DNA of 64,000 nucleotides from Streptomyces bottropensis ATCC 25435 (GTDB lineage: Bacteria; Actinomycetota; Actinomycetes; Streptomycetales; Streptomycetaceae), in the NCBI RefSeq assembly GCF_000383595.1, contig NZ_KB911581.1:2920265-2984264 (forward strand), given 5' to 3'. Below the pieces are notes generated by a model. That model was not told the DNA's origin, ran no database searches, and saw only the letters and a list, made by a program, of their open reading frames with translations. Position numbers and translations under genes: made by a program. Of this stretch, positions 24,618 through 32,033 are shown piece after piece (within the stretch, counting starts at the first letter, position 1; every line of letters begins with the position of its first letter).

Positions 24618-25328
24618 ATGCCTCGCGACGCCAAGCCGATCACCTCGGTGTGGACACGTCCGCATCGCCCGCAGCGAGAGCAGCTGACGCGGGAGCAGAT
24701 CGTGACCGCGACGATCGAGCTGCTGGACGTGGAGGGGGTGGAGGCGCTCAGCATGCGCAAGCTCGGAACTCGTCTGAAGGCCGGGGCCACTTCCCTCTAC
24801 CGGCATGTGGCCAATCGGGACGAGCTGATCCAGCTAGCCGTGGACGATGTGTTCGGTGAGCTGGACCCGCCGGCCGCCGCCACCCACGGGACATGGCGCA
24901 CGGCGGTCGCCCGCGCCGCCACCGACCTGCGGGCAATGGTCCTGCGCCACCCCTGGGTCGGCCCCGAACTCGGCCAGGTCGGGCTACTCCACGTCGGCCC
25001 GAACGCCGTCCGCATGACATCGGGTCTCCTCGCGCAGTTCCAGGCGGCCGGTTTCCCTGCAGGTGAGGAGGACCAAGCCGCTGGGGCGCTCATGTCCTAC
25101 GTCGTCGGGATCGCCACCAGCGAGGCCGCGTACCTCTCGCTGATCGCCCGCAGTGGTGTCTCCGAGCGCGAATGGCTGTCGGGCCACAGCCCGGACTTCG
25201 GTGAGGAGGTAGACCCGCGGCAGGTGCGCGAGGACCGCTTCGCATATGGACTCGACCGGATCCTCGACGGCCTCGCCGGCCGGCTCACGCAAGGCAATGA
25301 CGGTGGTTCTCGCCCCACCGGACGGTGA
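24618..25328 (+). CDS. TetR/AcrR family transcriptional regulator
   Basis: 236 residues. The DNA-binding domain is near the N-terminus: REQIVTATIELLDVEGVEALSMRKLGTRLKAGATSLYRHVANRDELIQLAVD (about residues 30-80), with the SLYRHVANRDEL recognition-helix end typical of TetR proteins. The C-terminal part is helical and resembles the TetR_C_1 ligand domain. The neighbour is the divergent serine hydrolase, with operator-like dyads between, so it likely represses that gene and itself. It lies inside the probable composite element. The ligand is unknown. The 125 bases after it up to the IS left end hold nothing recognisable. Confidence 0.88.
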   Translation: MPRDAKPITSVWTRPHRPQREQLTREQIVTATIELLDVEGVEALSMRKLGTRLKAGATSLYRHVANRDELIQLAVDDVFGELDPPAAATHGTWRTAVARAATDLRAMVLRHPWVGPELGQVGLLHVGPNAVRMTSGLLAQFQAAGFPAGEEDQAAGALMSYVVGIATSEAAYLSLIARSGVSEREWLSGHSPDFGEEVDPRQVREDRFAYGLDRILDGLAGRLTQGNDGGSRPTGR

Positions 25329-25453
25329 CATCGCGAGCGAGCCCGGATGAAGTCGCTTGACGATCTCCTGAGCCGCATGGGCCGACCCGCCAAGACCCGG
25401 GGCATACGAGAGGCTGCACCACGTGAACCGCTTGGGCAGCGCAACCTCGACTT

Positions 25454-26311
25454 GGACCTCGCTTCACTTGGCGAGTCGGCGATAGTTGATCAGGCTGGTG
25501 GATATGGCAGTGAAGGCGAGGAAGTGCTCGGGCTTGGACTCGTAGCGTCGGTGCAGCCGGCGGCAGCCTGCGAGCCAGGACATGGTCCGCTCGACGACCC
25601 ATCGGTGACGTCTCAGTCGCTGTGATGTCTCGATCCCTCGACGGGCGATCCGAGGTGCGATGCCCCGCTCACGGAGCCACCGCCGCAGGTGGGGGTAGTC
25701 GTAGCCTTTGTCCCCGTGGAGCTTGTCGGGTCGTCGACGACGGGGGCCCGACGGCTTCGGGCCGGGGGTATCGACGCGACGAGCGGCTGCAGAGCGAGAC
25801 TGTCGTGGGCGTTCGCAGCGGAGATGGCGACCGCGACCGGCAGACCGGGCCGGTCGGTGACGAGATGGATCTTCGATCCCTTCTTACCGCGATCGGTCGG
25901 ATTCGGTCCGGTCAAAAGCCCCCTTTGAGGGCCCGGACGCTCACCGAGTCGACAGCGAAACGCGACCAGTCCAGCTCTCCCCGGGTGCCGAGTCCATCCA
26001 GGATGACCCGGTGCGGACGGGCCCAGACCCTGTCCTTGCTCCAGCGGGCGAAACGCCGGTAAACCGTCGGCCAGGCCGGCCCGAACAACGGCGGCACCTG
26101 CCGCCACGTGCACCCCGACGTCGCCACGAACACGATCGCGGCCAGACATTCACGATCCCCCGCCCGCCGACGGCCACCTCCCTGCGGGCGTATCACCACC
26201 GTCTCCGGCACCACCCTGCGGAACAACTCCCACAACTCATCCGGCACCAGCCGTTCAGTGAGACTCGTCATGCTCAGCACAACGAGCCAGCCCGCCAAAG
26301 GAAACGACGTC
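25454..26311 (-). mobile_element. IS5-family (IS427-like) insertion sequence, right copy
   Basis: About 860 bases. The transposase lies on the minus strand and fills almost the whole element. The right end is GAAACGACGTC; the left end, GACCTCGCTTC, differs from its perfect complement at two positions. No TTA lies beside the left end, whereas the outer pair with the left fragment has both TTA copies and perfect ends. The element therefore seems to have moved, or been fixed, as part of the larger unit. Confidence 0.75.
25464..26271 (-). pseudogene. IS5-family transposase, broken by frameshift
   Basis: The reading starts at ATG 26271 (MTSLTERLVPDELWELF) and runs to RALKGGF followed by TGA near 25915. 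It continues one frame back as LTGPNPTDRGKKGSKIHLVTDR at a CAAAGGGGGCTTTTGA run, the kind of slippery site where IS427-type elements make one protein from two frames. A second shift is needed near 25745 (a GGCCCCCGTCG run) to reach DKGYDYPHLRRWL and the end, INYRRLAK at 25464. The first shift may be programmed; the second is probably a disabling mutation. The DDE catalytic residues are split across frames, so the protein is probably inactive. Confidence 0.75.
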
Positions 26312-26741
26312 TTACCCCGACCTGCACCGCCGTCCCGGCCACGTGCTGCCGTCGTCGTCCCGGTCGGACGGTACGGCGACGTCGGCGGCCCGCCCGAGCC
26401 CGGGCCGAACACCCGGTATGGCCGCCGCCGGTCGGGCCACCGGGGAAACGGCCGCTGGTTCCCGCACGTCACCTGGGACCCGAGGAACCCTGACCACCAC
26501 CCCGGACGACACGGCCGCCCAGCTCCCCGGGCTGTGCGCACCACCGGCGGGCGGTCGCGTGGTCGGGCGTACGACGACGGTCACCGCAACGCAATCGCCA
26601 CGCGGCCAGTACTCATCGGGGCTCTGACGGAAGCCCACAACTTGGGCCGCGCTTTACTGTCGCCTCGGCCGCCCTCATACCCGTGAGTCACTGATCAGAC
26701 TGGTGGATCCCGCTGACCACAGGCTACGAGGGGAACCACTC
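26312..26741. other. 430-base gap between IS right end and fabH-like gene
   Basis: No convincing gene. One plus-strand frame is open to a TGA at 26625-26627. If the composite element and one TTA copy are removed, that frame joins the end of the glycosyltransferase at 22794 in phase. This would add about 106 residues, rich in Pro, Ser, Thr, Arg and Gly. Third-position G+C bias is good at first and then weakens, so this may be an old tail or chance. Confidence 0.4.
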
Positions 26742-27680
26742 ATGAACGGCTCGCGCATCGTCGCCGTCGGCCACTACCAGCCCGCCAAGGTGCTCACCAA
26801 CAAGGACCTGGCGGATCTGGTCGAGACAAGTGACGAGTGGATCACGAGCCGGGTGGGCATTCGCACACGGCACATCGCAGGACCCGACGAACCGGTCGAC
26901 GAGCTGGCCGGCCACGCCGCCGCCAAGGCACTGGCCTCGGCCGGTCTCGGCCCGGAGGCCATCGACCTGGTCGTGGTCGCCACCTCCACCGCCATCGACC
27001 GCTCCCCGAACATGGCGGCCCGGGTCGCGAACCGGCTCTCCATCCCGAACCCGGCCGCCATGGACGTCAACGTCGTCTGCGCCGGGTTCACCCACGCCCT
27101 GGCCACCGCCGACCACGCGGTACGCGCGGGGGCCGCCACCAGGGCACTGGTCATCGGCGCCGACAAGATGTCCGAGGTCACGGACTGGGCCGACCGCACG
27201 ACCTGCGTCCTCGTCGGGGACGGGGCGGGCGCGGCCGTCGTCGAGGCCGCCGAGGAACCCGGCATTGGGCCGGTGCTGTGGGGATCGGTGCCCGAGATGG
27301 GCAACGCCGTGCGGATCGAGGGCACCCCGCCGCGCTTCGCGCAGGAGGGCCAGAGCGTCTACCGCTGGGCCACCACCAAGCTGCCTCCCATCGCCCGCGC
27401 GGCGTGCGAGAAGGCCGGACTCACGCCCGCCGACCTCGCCGCGGTCGTCCTGCACCAGGCCAATCTGCGGATCATCGAGCCCCTCTCGACGAAGATCGGC
27501 GCGGTCAACGCCGTGGTCGCGAAGGACGTCGTCGACTCGGGGAACACCTCGGCCGCGAGCATCCCCCTCGCCTTCTCCAAGCTCGTCGAACGCGGCGAGA
27601 TCTCCAGCGGCGACCCCGTGCTGCTGTTCGGTTTCGGCGGGAACCTGTCGTACGCCGGACAGGTGGTCCGCTGCCCGTGA
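26742..27680 (+). CDS. Beta-ketoacyl-ACP synthase III (FabH-like)
   Basis: A 312-residue thiolase-fold condensing enzyme with the full KAS III triad: Cys in DVNVVCAGF (about residue 113), His in VLHQANLRI (about 244) and Asn in DSGNTSAASIP (about 274). DEWITSRVGIRTRHIA near residue 36 is the usual FabH N-terminal motif and GFGGNLSYAGQVV closes the protein. It joins acyl-CoA to malonyl-ACP or a related acceptor. ATG at 26742 follows GGGGAA. It is not in a fatty-acid or polyketide cluster: the next gene is a GntR regulator 212 bases on, and a mobile element lies upstream. Its substrate and pathway are unclear, and it may be an orphan or specialised FabH. Confidence 0.9.
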   Translation: MNGSRIVAVGHYQPAKVLTNKDLADLVETSDEWITSRVGIRTRHIAGPDEPVDELAGHAAAKALASAGLGPEAIDLVVVATSTAIDRSPNMAARVANRLSIPNPAAMDVNVVCAGFTHALATADHAVRAGAATRALVIGADKMSEVTDWADRTTCVLVGDGAGAAVVEAAEEPGIGPVLWGSVPEMGNAVRIEGTPPRFAQEGQSVYRWATTKLPPIARAACEKAGLTPADLAAVVLHQANLRIIEPLSTKIGAVNAVVAKDVVDSGNTSAASIPLAFSKLVERGEISSGDPVLLFGFGGNLSYAGQVVRCP

Positions 27681-27770
27681 GTGGCTGAGCAGGTCGTTCG
27701 CGGTGCCGCCAGGGTGCCGCTCGCGGCGGTGTGACGAGGCGTACTCGTCGGTCCTCTGGTCATCGCGGGT

Positions 27771-27803
27771 CGTAGACTGTAGACGAAAGACAATCCATAC
27801 TGG
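27771..27803. promoter_or_regulatory. GntR-type operator candidate before the GntR-FCD gene
   Basis: The site holds ACTGTAGAC, GACGAAAGACAAT and CCATACTGG in an A+T-rich stretch 90-122 bases before the GntR start. ACTGTAGAC and CCATACTG recur, on the other strand, in the panE/OFA gap at 17.9 kb. GTAGACGAA matches GTCGACGAA of the sites at 17.9 and 56.5 kb at eight of nine positions. A site before the regulator's own gene suggests autoregulation. Confidence 0.55.
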
Positions 27804-27892
27804 CCGTTGACTCGGACTTTCCAGTTCTTTCCGGTACGGGCCGTCGGCTTTCCGTGTGCAGTACACCCAGTGGTGCTCTGGAGGGGGACCCG

Positions 27893-28567
27893 ATGTTGTC
27901 GACAGGACTTCCGCAAGGGGCGGTGCCCAAGCTCGAACGCCCCGGCCCGCTGCGCGACCGCGTCTACGAGGCCCTGCTCGAACTCATCACCACGCGCGCG
28001 CTGCGCCCCGGCCAGCACCTCGTCGAGAGCGAACTCGCCGGGCACCTCGGGGTGTCCCGGCAGCCCGTGCGCGAGGCCCTGCAGCGCCTCAACACCGAAG
28101 GCTGGGTCGACCTCCGGCCCGCCCAGGGCGCCTTCGTCCACGAGCCGACGGAGGCGGAGGCGGACCAACTGCTGACGGTCCGTACCCTGCTGGAGGCCGA
28201 GGCCGCCCGCCTCGCCGCGGCGAACGCCGGCACGGCGGGCATCACGGCCCTGGAGGAACTCTGCGCGCAGGGCGAGGGGGCCGTCGGCGCCGACGACGTG
28301 GACGCGGCCGTCACCCTGAACGCCCGCTTCCACGCCAAGGTCATGGAGCTGGCCGGCAACACGGTCCTCGCCGAACTCGCCGCCCAGGTCGACCGCCGGG
28401 TCCGCTGGTACTACACGCCCGTCGCCCGGCAGCGCGGCAACGAGTCCTGGATCGAACACCGCGAACTGATCGCCGCCATCGCCGCCCGCGACGAGGCCCG
28501 CGCGACGCAGGTCATGCGAGCGCACACGGAACACACGCGCAAGACGTACCACGAGCGGGAGAATTGA
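27893..28567 (+). CDS. GntR family regulator with FCD domain; candidate controller of the oxalate genes
   Basis: A 224-residue FadR-type regulator. The winged helix-turn-helix (residues about 20-80) includes RDRVYEALLELITTRALRPGQHL and ESELAGHLGVSRQPVREAL, then TEGWVDLRPAQGAFV. The FCD effector domain follows, with its metal-binding His residues in FHAKVMELAGN, WIEHRELI and RAHTEH. ATG at 27893 follows GGAGGGGG. Its stop codon overlaps the terminal TTGAC of an IS605-type element, so the last residues may have been set by that insertion. Operator-like sites here and before both oxalate/formate loci suggest it controls them, with an organic acid as effector. That link is inference. Confidence 0.88.
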   Translation: MLSTGLPQGAVPKLERPGPLRDRVYEALLELITTRALRPGQHLVESELAGHLGVSRQPVREALQRLNTEGWVDLRPAQGAFVHEPTEAEADQLLTVRTLLEAEAARLAAANAGTAGITALEELCAQGEGAVGADDVDAAVTLNARFHAKVMELAGNTVLAELAAQVDRRVRWYYTPVARQRGNESWIEHRELIAAIAARDEARATQVMRAHTEHTRKTYHEREN

Positions 28568-28624
28568 CATGCAACCCCTCCCTGAAGGGAGGGGCTTCTG
28601 GCCTTCCGGCCTGGTGCTGCGTCG
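28564..28624 (-). ncRNA. Right-end hairpin and expected 3' part of the omega-RNA of TnpB
   Basis: In IS200/IS605 elements the guide RNA of TnpB comes from the 3' end of tnpB and the right end of the element, and its guide is the DNA just outside. Here that region has an 8-bp perfect stem with a TGAA loop. The adjoining guide would be the complement of the last GntR codons (TTCTCCCGCTCGTGG and on). This is positional inference; no RNA structure was calculated. Confidence 0.4.
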
Positions 28625-29857
28625 CTACGCGGCGCGGTCCCAGGTGCGGATTCCTTGGCTTCCTGCTTCTTCACGCCCCGCCATGGCCTTGGGCCAGGGT
28701 CTTCCGGGCGCTCCACGGGCATGTACCGCTTGTCCAGCGGCGTGTTCGACGTTGATCGCGGCGTTGATGTCGCGGTCCAGGTGCGCACCGCATGCGGGGC
28801 AGTCCCATTCCCTGATGTGCAGGGGTTTGGGGCCGTCGATGTGGCCGCACTGTGAGCAGCGGCGGGTGGTCGGTTCGAACCGGCCGATCTGGACGAAGGT
28901 CCGTCCGTACCGTTCGCATTTGTACTGGAGCATGTTCACGAATGCTGACCAGCCCGCGTCGTGCACGCTCTTGGCCAGCCGTGTGCGTGCCATTCCGGAG
29001 ACCGCCAGGTCCTCCACGGCGACCGCTTGGTGTTCGCGGACGATGCGGGTGGACAGGTGGTGGTGGAATTCGCGGCGTGCGTCGGCGACTTCGGCGTGGG
29101 CGCAGGCGGCCTTCTGCCGGGCCTTGGCCCGGTTCTTCGACCCTTTCTCCTTACGGGACAGCTCGCGCTGGGCCTTCTTCAGCTTCTTCTCCGCCCTGCG
29201 CAGGAACCTGGGCGAGGCGATCTTCGTGCCGTCGGACAGGACGGCGAAGTGCTTGAGTCCAAGGTCGATGCCGACGGTCGGGAGGTCGTCGGCATCGGGT
29301 GCGGCCGCCAGGTCGGTGGCGGGGTCGGTTTCGATGACGAAGCCGGCGAAGTACCGTCCGGCCGCGTCCTTGATGACGGTGACGCTGGAGGGGGTGGAGG
29401 GCAGGGTGCGGGAGAAGCGGACCGGGACCGTACCCACCCCGGGCAGGACCAGGCGCCCCTTGTCGTCGATCTTGAAGCGGGCGTTCTTGGTGAAGCGGAT
29501 GGACTGCCGGTTGCCCTTGCGGGACTTGAACGCCGGAGGTTTCACCCTGGGGCCCCTACGCTCGCCCTTCAGGCCCGCGAAGAAGGCCGCATAGGCAGCG
29601 CCGAGGTCCCGCAGGGACTGCTGGAGCACCACCGCACTGACCTCGGCCAGCCAGGCCCGCTCGGGTGTCTGCTTGGCCTGCGTGATCAGCATGGCCGACA
29701 GCTCGGCCATCGTCGGGGGCTTGCGTCCTTCGGCGCGTGCCTTCTCGCGGGCGGCGATGGCGTCGTTGTACACCACCCGTGCGCACCCGAACGCGCGGGC
29801 CAGCGCGGTGCGCTGGCCCGGAGTCGGGGTGAGACGGAAGGAGTACCTGAGCTGCAT
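28625..29857 (-). CDS. tnpB: TnpB, RNA-guided endonuclease of an IS200/IS605 element
   Basis: A 410-residue protein of typical TnpB length. It starts MQLRYSFRLTPTPGQRTALA (start at 29857). The RuvC-like residues are intact: Asp in VGIDLGLKHFAV, Glu in VAVEDLAVSGM and Asp in LDRDINAAINVE. The zinc finger pairs CSQCGH with CPACGAH. TnpB proteins are ancestors of Cas12; they cut DNA that matches their guide RNA next to a short adjacent motif. Upstream in-frame sequence to 29995 overlaps the tnpA relic and is not part of the protein. The partner transposase is decayed, so this nuclease may be active but unable to move. Confidence 0.93.
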   Translation of the reverse strand: MQLRYSFRLTPTPGQRTALARAFGCARVVYNDAIAAREKARAEGRKPPTMAELSAMLITQAKQTPERAWLAEVSAVVLQQSLRDLGAAYAAFFAGLKGERRGPRVKPPAFKSRKGNRQSIRFTKNARFKIDDKGRLVLPGVGTVPVRFSRTLPSTPSSVTVIKDAAGRYFAGFVIETDPATDLAAAPDADDLPTVGIDLGLKHFAVLSDGTKIASPRFLRRAEKKLKKAQRELSRKEKGSKNRAKARQKAACAHAEVADARREFHHHLSTRIVREHQAVAVEDLAVSGMARTRLAKSVHDAGWSAFVNMLQYKCERYGRTFVQIGRFEPTTRRCSQCGHIDGPKPLHIREWDCPACGAHLDRDINAAINVEHAAGQAVHARGAPGRPWPKAMAGREEAGSQGIRTWDRAA

Positions 29858-29882
29858 GACGGCCAACCTACATACTTGGGTT

Positions 29883-30106
29883 ATGGGTGAGATGCAGACG
29901 ATCAGAACTGGTCGCACTGTGCTTTTGTGATGCATGTCCACTTGAACGTCTCCTCCCGCCGGCTGCGCCAGGAGTTCCCCGACCTGGTGCGTCACTACTG
30001 GCGGGCCAACAAGCTGTGGTCGGGCTCGTACTTCGTCGGGACCGTGGGCGGCGCCCCGCTGTCCGTGGTGAGGCAGTACATCGAACAGCAGAACCCGCCG
30101 GTGTGA
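29883..30106 (+). pseudogene. tnpA: tnpA (Y1 transposase) relic
   Basis: The reading starts MGEMQTIRTGR at ATG 29883. A one-base loss then shifts the frame before CAFVMHVHLNV, and an internal deletion removes the middle of the enzyme. The C-terminal part resumes as SSRRLRQEFPDLVRHYWRANK and runs through LWSGSYFVGTVGGAPLSVVRQ to a TGA at 30104. The family is about 130-150 residues, so roughly 70 are missing. The deletion removes much of the HUH region, so it cannot work. Confidence 0.8.
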
Positions 30107-30295
30107 GCTGTGCCCCGGCTCTGCCGGGAGCGAGCCGTCACGGCGGCCGCACGGTGCCCGGCTCCGCCGGACGAACAGCTGCGACGCTCCGCGTCGCGAC
30201 TATCAGATTCGCTTCACCACCGGCCTGAAGGCCGATGCACTGCGAATGAATCCCGGTAGCGGGCGGGGAGGCCGGCCGGCGGCTAGGTTCGTCCG

Positions 30296-30544
30296 ATGGC
30301 CGTGTACATCGAGTTCAATGACCAGAGTCGTCCGGCGAAGCATTTCACCGACGAGTCGTTCGACAGGGACAAGGTGGCTCACACCTACAGCTACGAGTTG
30401 CTGCCGCATGGCGTCGTGGCCGTGTACCGGGCCGTGCGTCCGGTGAAGCGCGATCAGATGGGCGAGCCGACGAGCTTCGAGGAGATCGGTGTGTTCGGTC
30501 CGTCCGCCTGGTTCTCGATCCAGGGTGACCGCTTCACTCGCTGA
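30296..30544 (+). CDS. Small hypothetical protein (82 aa)
   Basis: I do not recognise the family. The protein is soluble and evenly charged: MAVYIEFNDQSRPAKHF, a central LLPHGVVAVYRAVRPVKR, and an end with FGPSAWFSIQGDRFTR. Codon use is biased to G/C at the third position, like real genes nearby. It lies just beyond the IS605-type element and 165 bases before the ROK gene, on the same strand but with an operator-like dyad between. No signal peptide, cysteines or membrane span are seen. Confidence 0.6.
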   Translation: MAVYIEFNDQSRPAKHFTDESFDRDKVAHTYSYELLPHGVVAVYRAVRPVKRDQMGEPTSFEEIGVFGPSAWFSIQGDRFTR

Positions 30545-30604
30545 CCGGACCCCTCGCATCCCCTCGGCGTCCCCACACGGTCTCCTTTGTCCTCTCAGTG
30601 GAGA

Positions 30605-30631
30605 AAGTCTGCGCTAATTGCTGCGCGACTT
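30605..30631 (+). promoter_or_regulatory. Operator-like dyad before the ROK regulator
   Basis: AAGTCTGCGC (30605-30614) faces GCGCGACTT (30623-30631) around the A+T-rich centre TAATTGCT. The arms pair except for one extra base. It lies about 80-105 bases before the ROK start. ROK repressors bind long A+T-centred dyads, so autoregulation is possible. Confidence 0.4.
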
Positions 30632-30709
30632 CTTCCCAGGCCCGGCAGCCGCTGCTACGTTCCCCTCGAAAGCCAAGCACGGCGGTGCCGATGAGGCGGG
30701 GAGGGGCTT

Positions 30710-31900
30710 GTGAGACGTATGACAGCTCGACCTGCCAACGCGCACCAGGCCAGGCTGCTGCGGCTGTTGCGGGACGGTGGGCCCAACTCCCGGGCCCAGC
30801 TCGGCGACCGGGTCGACCTCTCGCGGTCGAAGCTGGCCGTGGAGGTGGACCGGCTGCTGGAGACGGGGCTCGTCGTGGCGGACGGACTCGCCGCCTCGCG
30901 CGGTGGGCGCCGCTCGCACAACATCCGGCTCGCCCCCCAACTCCGTTTCCTCGGCGTCGACATCGGTGCCACCTCGATCGATGTCGCCGTCACCAACGCC
31001 GAGTTGGAGATCCTGGGCCACATCAACCAGCCCATGGACGTACGGGACGGCCCGGTCGCCGTCTTCGAACAGGTGCTGTCCATGGCCGCCAAGCTGCGCG
31101 CCTCCGGGCTCGCGGAGGGGTTCGACGGCGCCGGTATCGGCGTCCCCGGACCGGTCCGCTTCCCCGAGGGCGTCCCCGTCGCCCCGCCGATCATGCCGGG
31201 CTGGGACGGGTTCCCGGTGCGCGAGGCGCTCAGCCAGGAACTCGGCTGCCCCGTCATGGTCGACAACGACGTGAACCTCATGGCGATGGGTGAGCAGCAC
31301 GCGGGCGTCGCCCGTTCCGTGGGCGACTTCCTGTGCGTCAAGATCGGCACCGGCATAGGCTGCGGCATCGTCGTCGGCGGCGAGGTCCACCGCGGGACGA
31401 CGGGCAGTGCCGGCGACATCGGGCACATCCTCGCCGTACCGGACGGCCGCCCCTGCGCCTGTGGCAACCGGGGCTGCCTGGAGGCCCACTTCAGCGGCGC
31501 CGCCCTCGCCCGCGACGCCAACGACGCCGCCCAGCAGGGACTTTCGGTGGAACTCGCCTCCCGGCTGGAGATCAACGGCACCCTGACCGCCGTCGACGTG
31601 GCCGCCGCGGCCGCCGCCGGCGACGCCACCGCCCTAAACCTCATACGCGAGGGCGGCAACCGCACCGGCCAGGTCATCGCCGGACTCGTCAGCTTCTTCA
31701 ACCCCGGCCTGGTCGTGATCGGCGGCGGGGTGACCGGCCTCGGCCACACCCTGCTCGCCGCGATCCGCACCCAGGTCTACCGCCAGTCACTTCCCCTCGC
31801 CACCAACAACCTGCCCATCGTGCTGGGGGAACTCGGACCCACCGCCGGAGTCATCGGCGCGGCCCGCCTCATCAGCGACCACCTGTTCTCACCCGCGTAG
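30710..31900 (+). CDS. ROK family transcriptional regulator
   Basis: 396 residues. The N-terminal helix-turn-helix reads HQARLLRLLRDGGPNSRAQLGDRVDLSRSKLAVEVDRLLETGLV (about residues 11-55). The sugar-kinase-like ROK body follows, with FLGVDIGATSIDVAV, GAGIGVPGPV, VDNDVNLMAMGE, KIGTGIGCGIVVGGEVHRG and the zinc motif GHILAVPDGRPCACGNRGCLEA. GTG at 30710 follows GGGGAGGGG. It sits 133 bases before the ABC transporter operon, on the same strand, and most likely controls that operon in response to a sugar. Whether it also has kinase activity is not evident; ROK proteins with a DNA-binding domain are usually regulators only. Confidence 0.92.
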   Translation: MRRMTARPANAHQARLLRLLRDGGPNSRAQLGDRVDLSRSKLAVEVDRLLETGLVVADGLAASRGGRRSHNIRLAPQLRFLGVDIGATSIDVAVTNAELEILGHINQPMDVRDGPVAVFEQVLSMAAKLRASGLAEGFDGAGIGVPGPVRFPEGVPVAPPIMPGWDGFPVREALSQELGCPVMVDNDVNLMAMGEQHAGVARSVGDFLCVKIGTGIGCGIVVGGEVHRGTTGSAGDIGHILAVPDGRPCACGNRGCLEAHFSGAALARDANDAAQQGLSVELASRLEINGTLTAVDVAAAAAAGDATALNLIREGGNRTGQVIAGLVSFFNPGLVVIGGGVTGLGHTLLAAIRTQVYRQSLPLATNNLPIVLGELGPTAGVIGAARLISDHLFSPA

Positions 31901-32033
31901 GCCGTTTCCCACCACAAGGCCTCACCGGTCGGCGCCCCGCTCCGCCCCGCGTCGCCCCGCCCTGCCCTGAACACGCCTGCCCACGCACGCGCAACGCCCT
32001 GCAACCGGCCCGCACGCCCGCCAAGGGGAACTC

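Larger units (their letters stand above)
22797..26311. mobile_element. Probable IS5-family composite element with hydrolase/TetR cargo
   Basis: The outer ends are perfect inverted repeats: GACGTCGTTTC at 22797-22807 and GAAACGACGTC at 26301-26311. Both are flanked by the trinucleotide TTA (22794-22796 and 26312-26314), which fits the 2-4 bp target duplications of the IS5 family. The left side is a 180-base fragment of the IS end and the right side is a nearly whole copy in the same orientation. The cargo between them is a serine hydrolase and a divergent TetR gene. Two unrelated insertions are a less economical reading. Confidence 0.6.
28564..30245 (-). mobile_element. IS200/IS605-family element (divergent tnpB and decayed tnpA)
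   Basis: tnpB lies on the minus strand and a tnpA relic on the plus strand, as in IS605. The tnpB-side end has the hairpin CCCCTCCC-TGAA-GGGAGGGG (28575-28594) and, on the minus strand, ends in GTCAA, like the right cleavage site TCAA known for IS608. The other end is less sharp. A CGGCC-TGAA-GGCCG hairpin lies near 30220 and similarity probably stops near 30245. The element sits exactly on the stop codon of the GntR gene. Confidence 0.7.

Noticed and set aside
25612-26149. An independent 178-residue minus-strand gene inside the IS5-type element
   Set aside because: Its useful part is the middle of the transposase in a shifted frame; it is covered by the pseudogene.
26742-27680. FabH-like gene as the seed of a polyketide or fatty-acid cluster
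   Set aside because: No acyl carrier protein, ketosynthase II, ketoreductase or polyketide genes are nearby.
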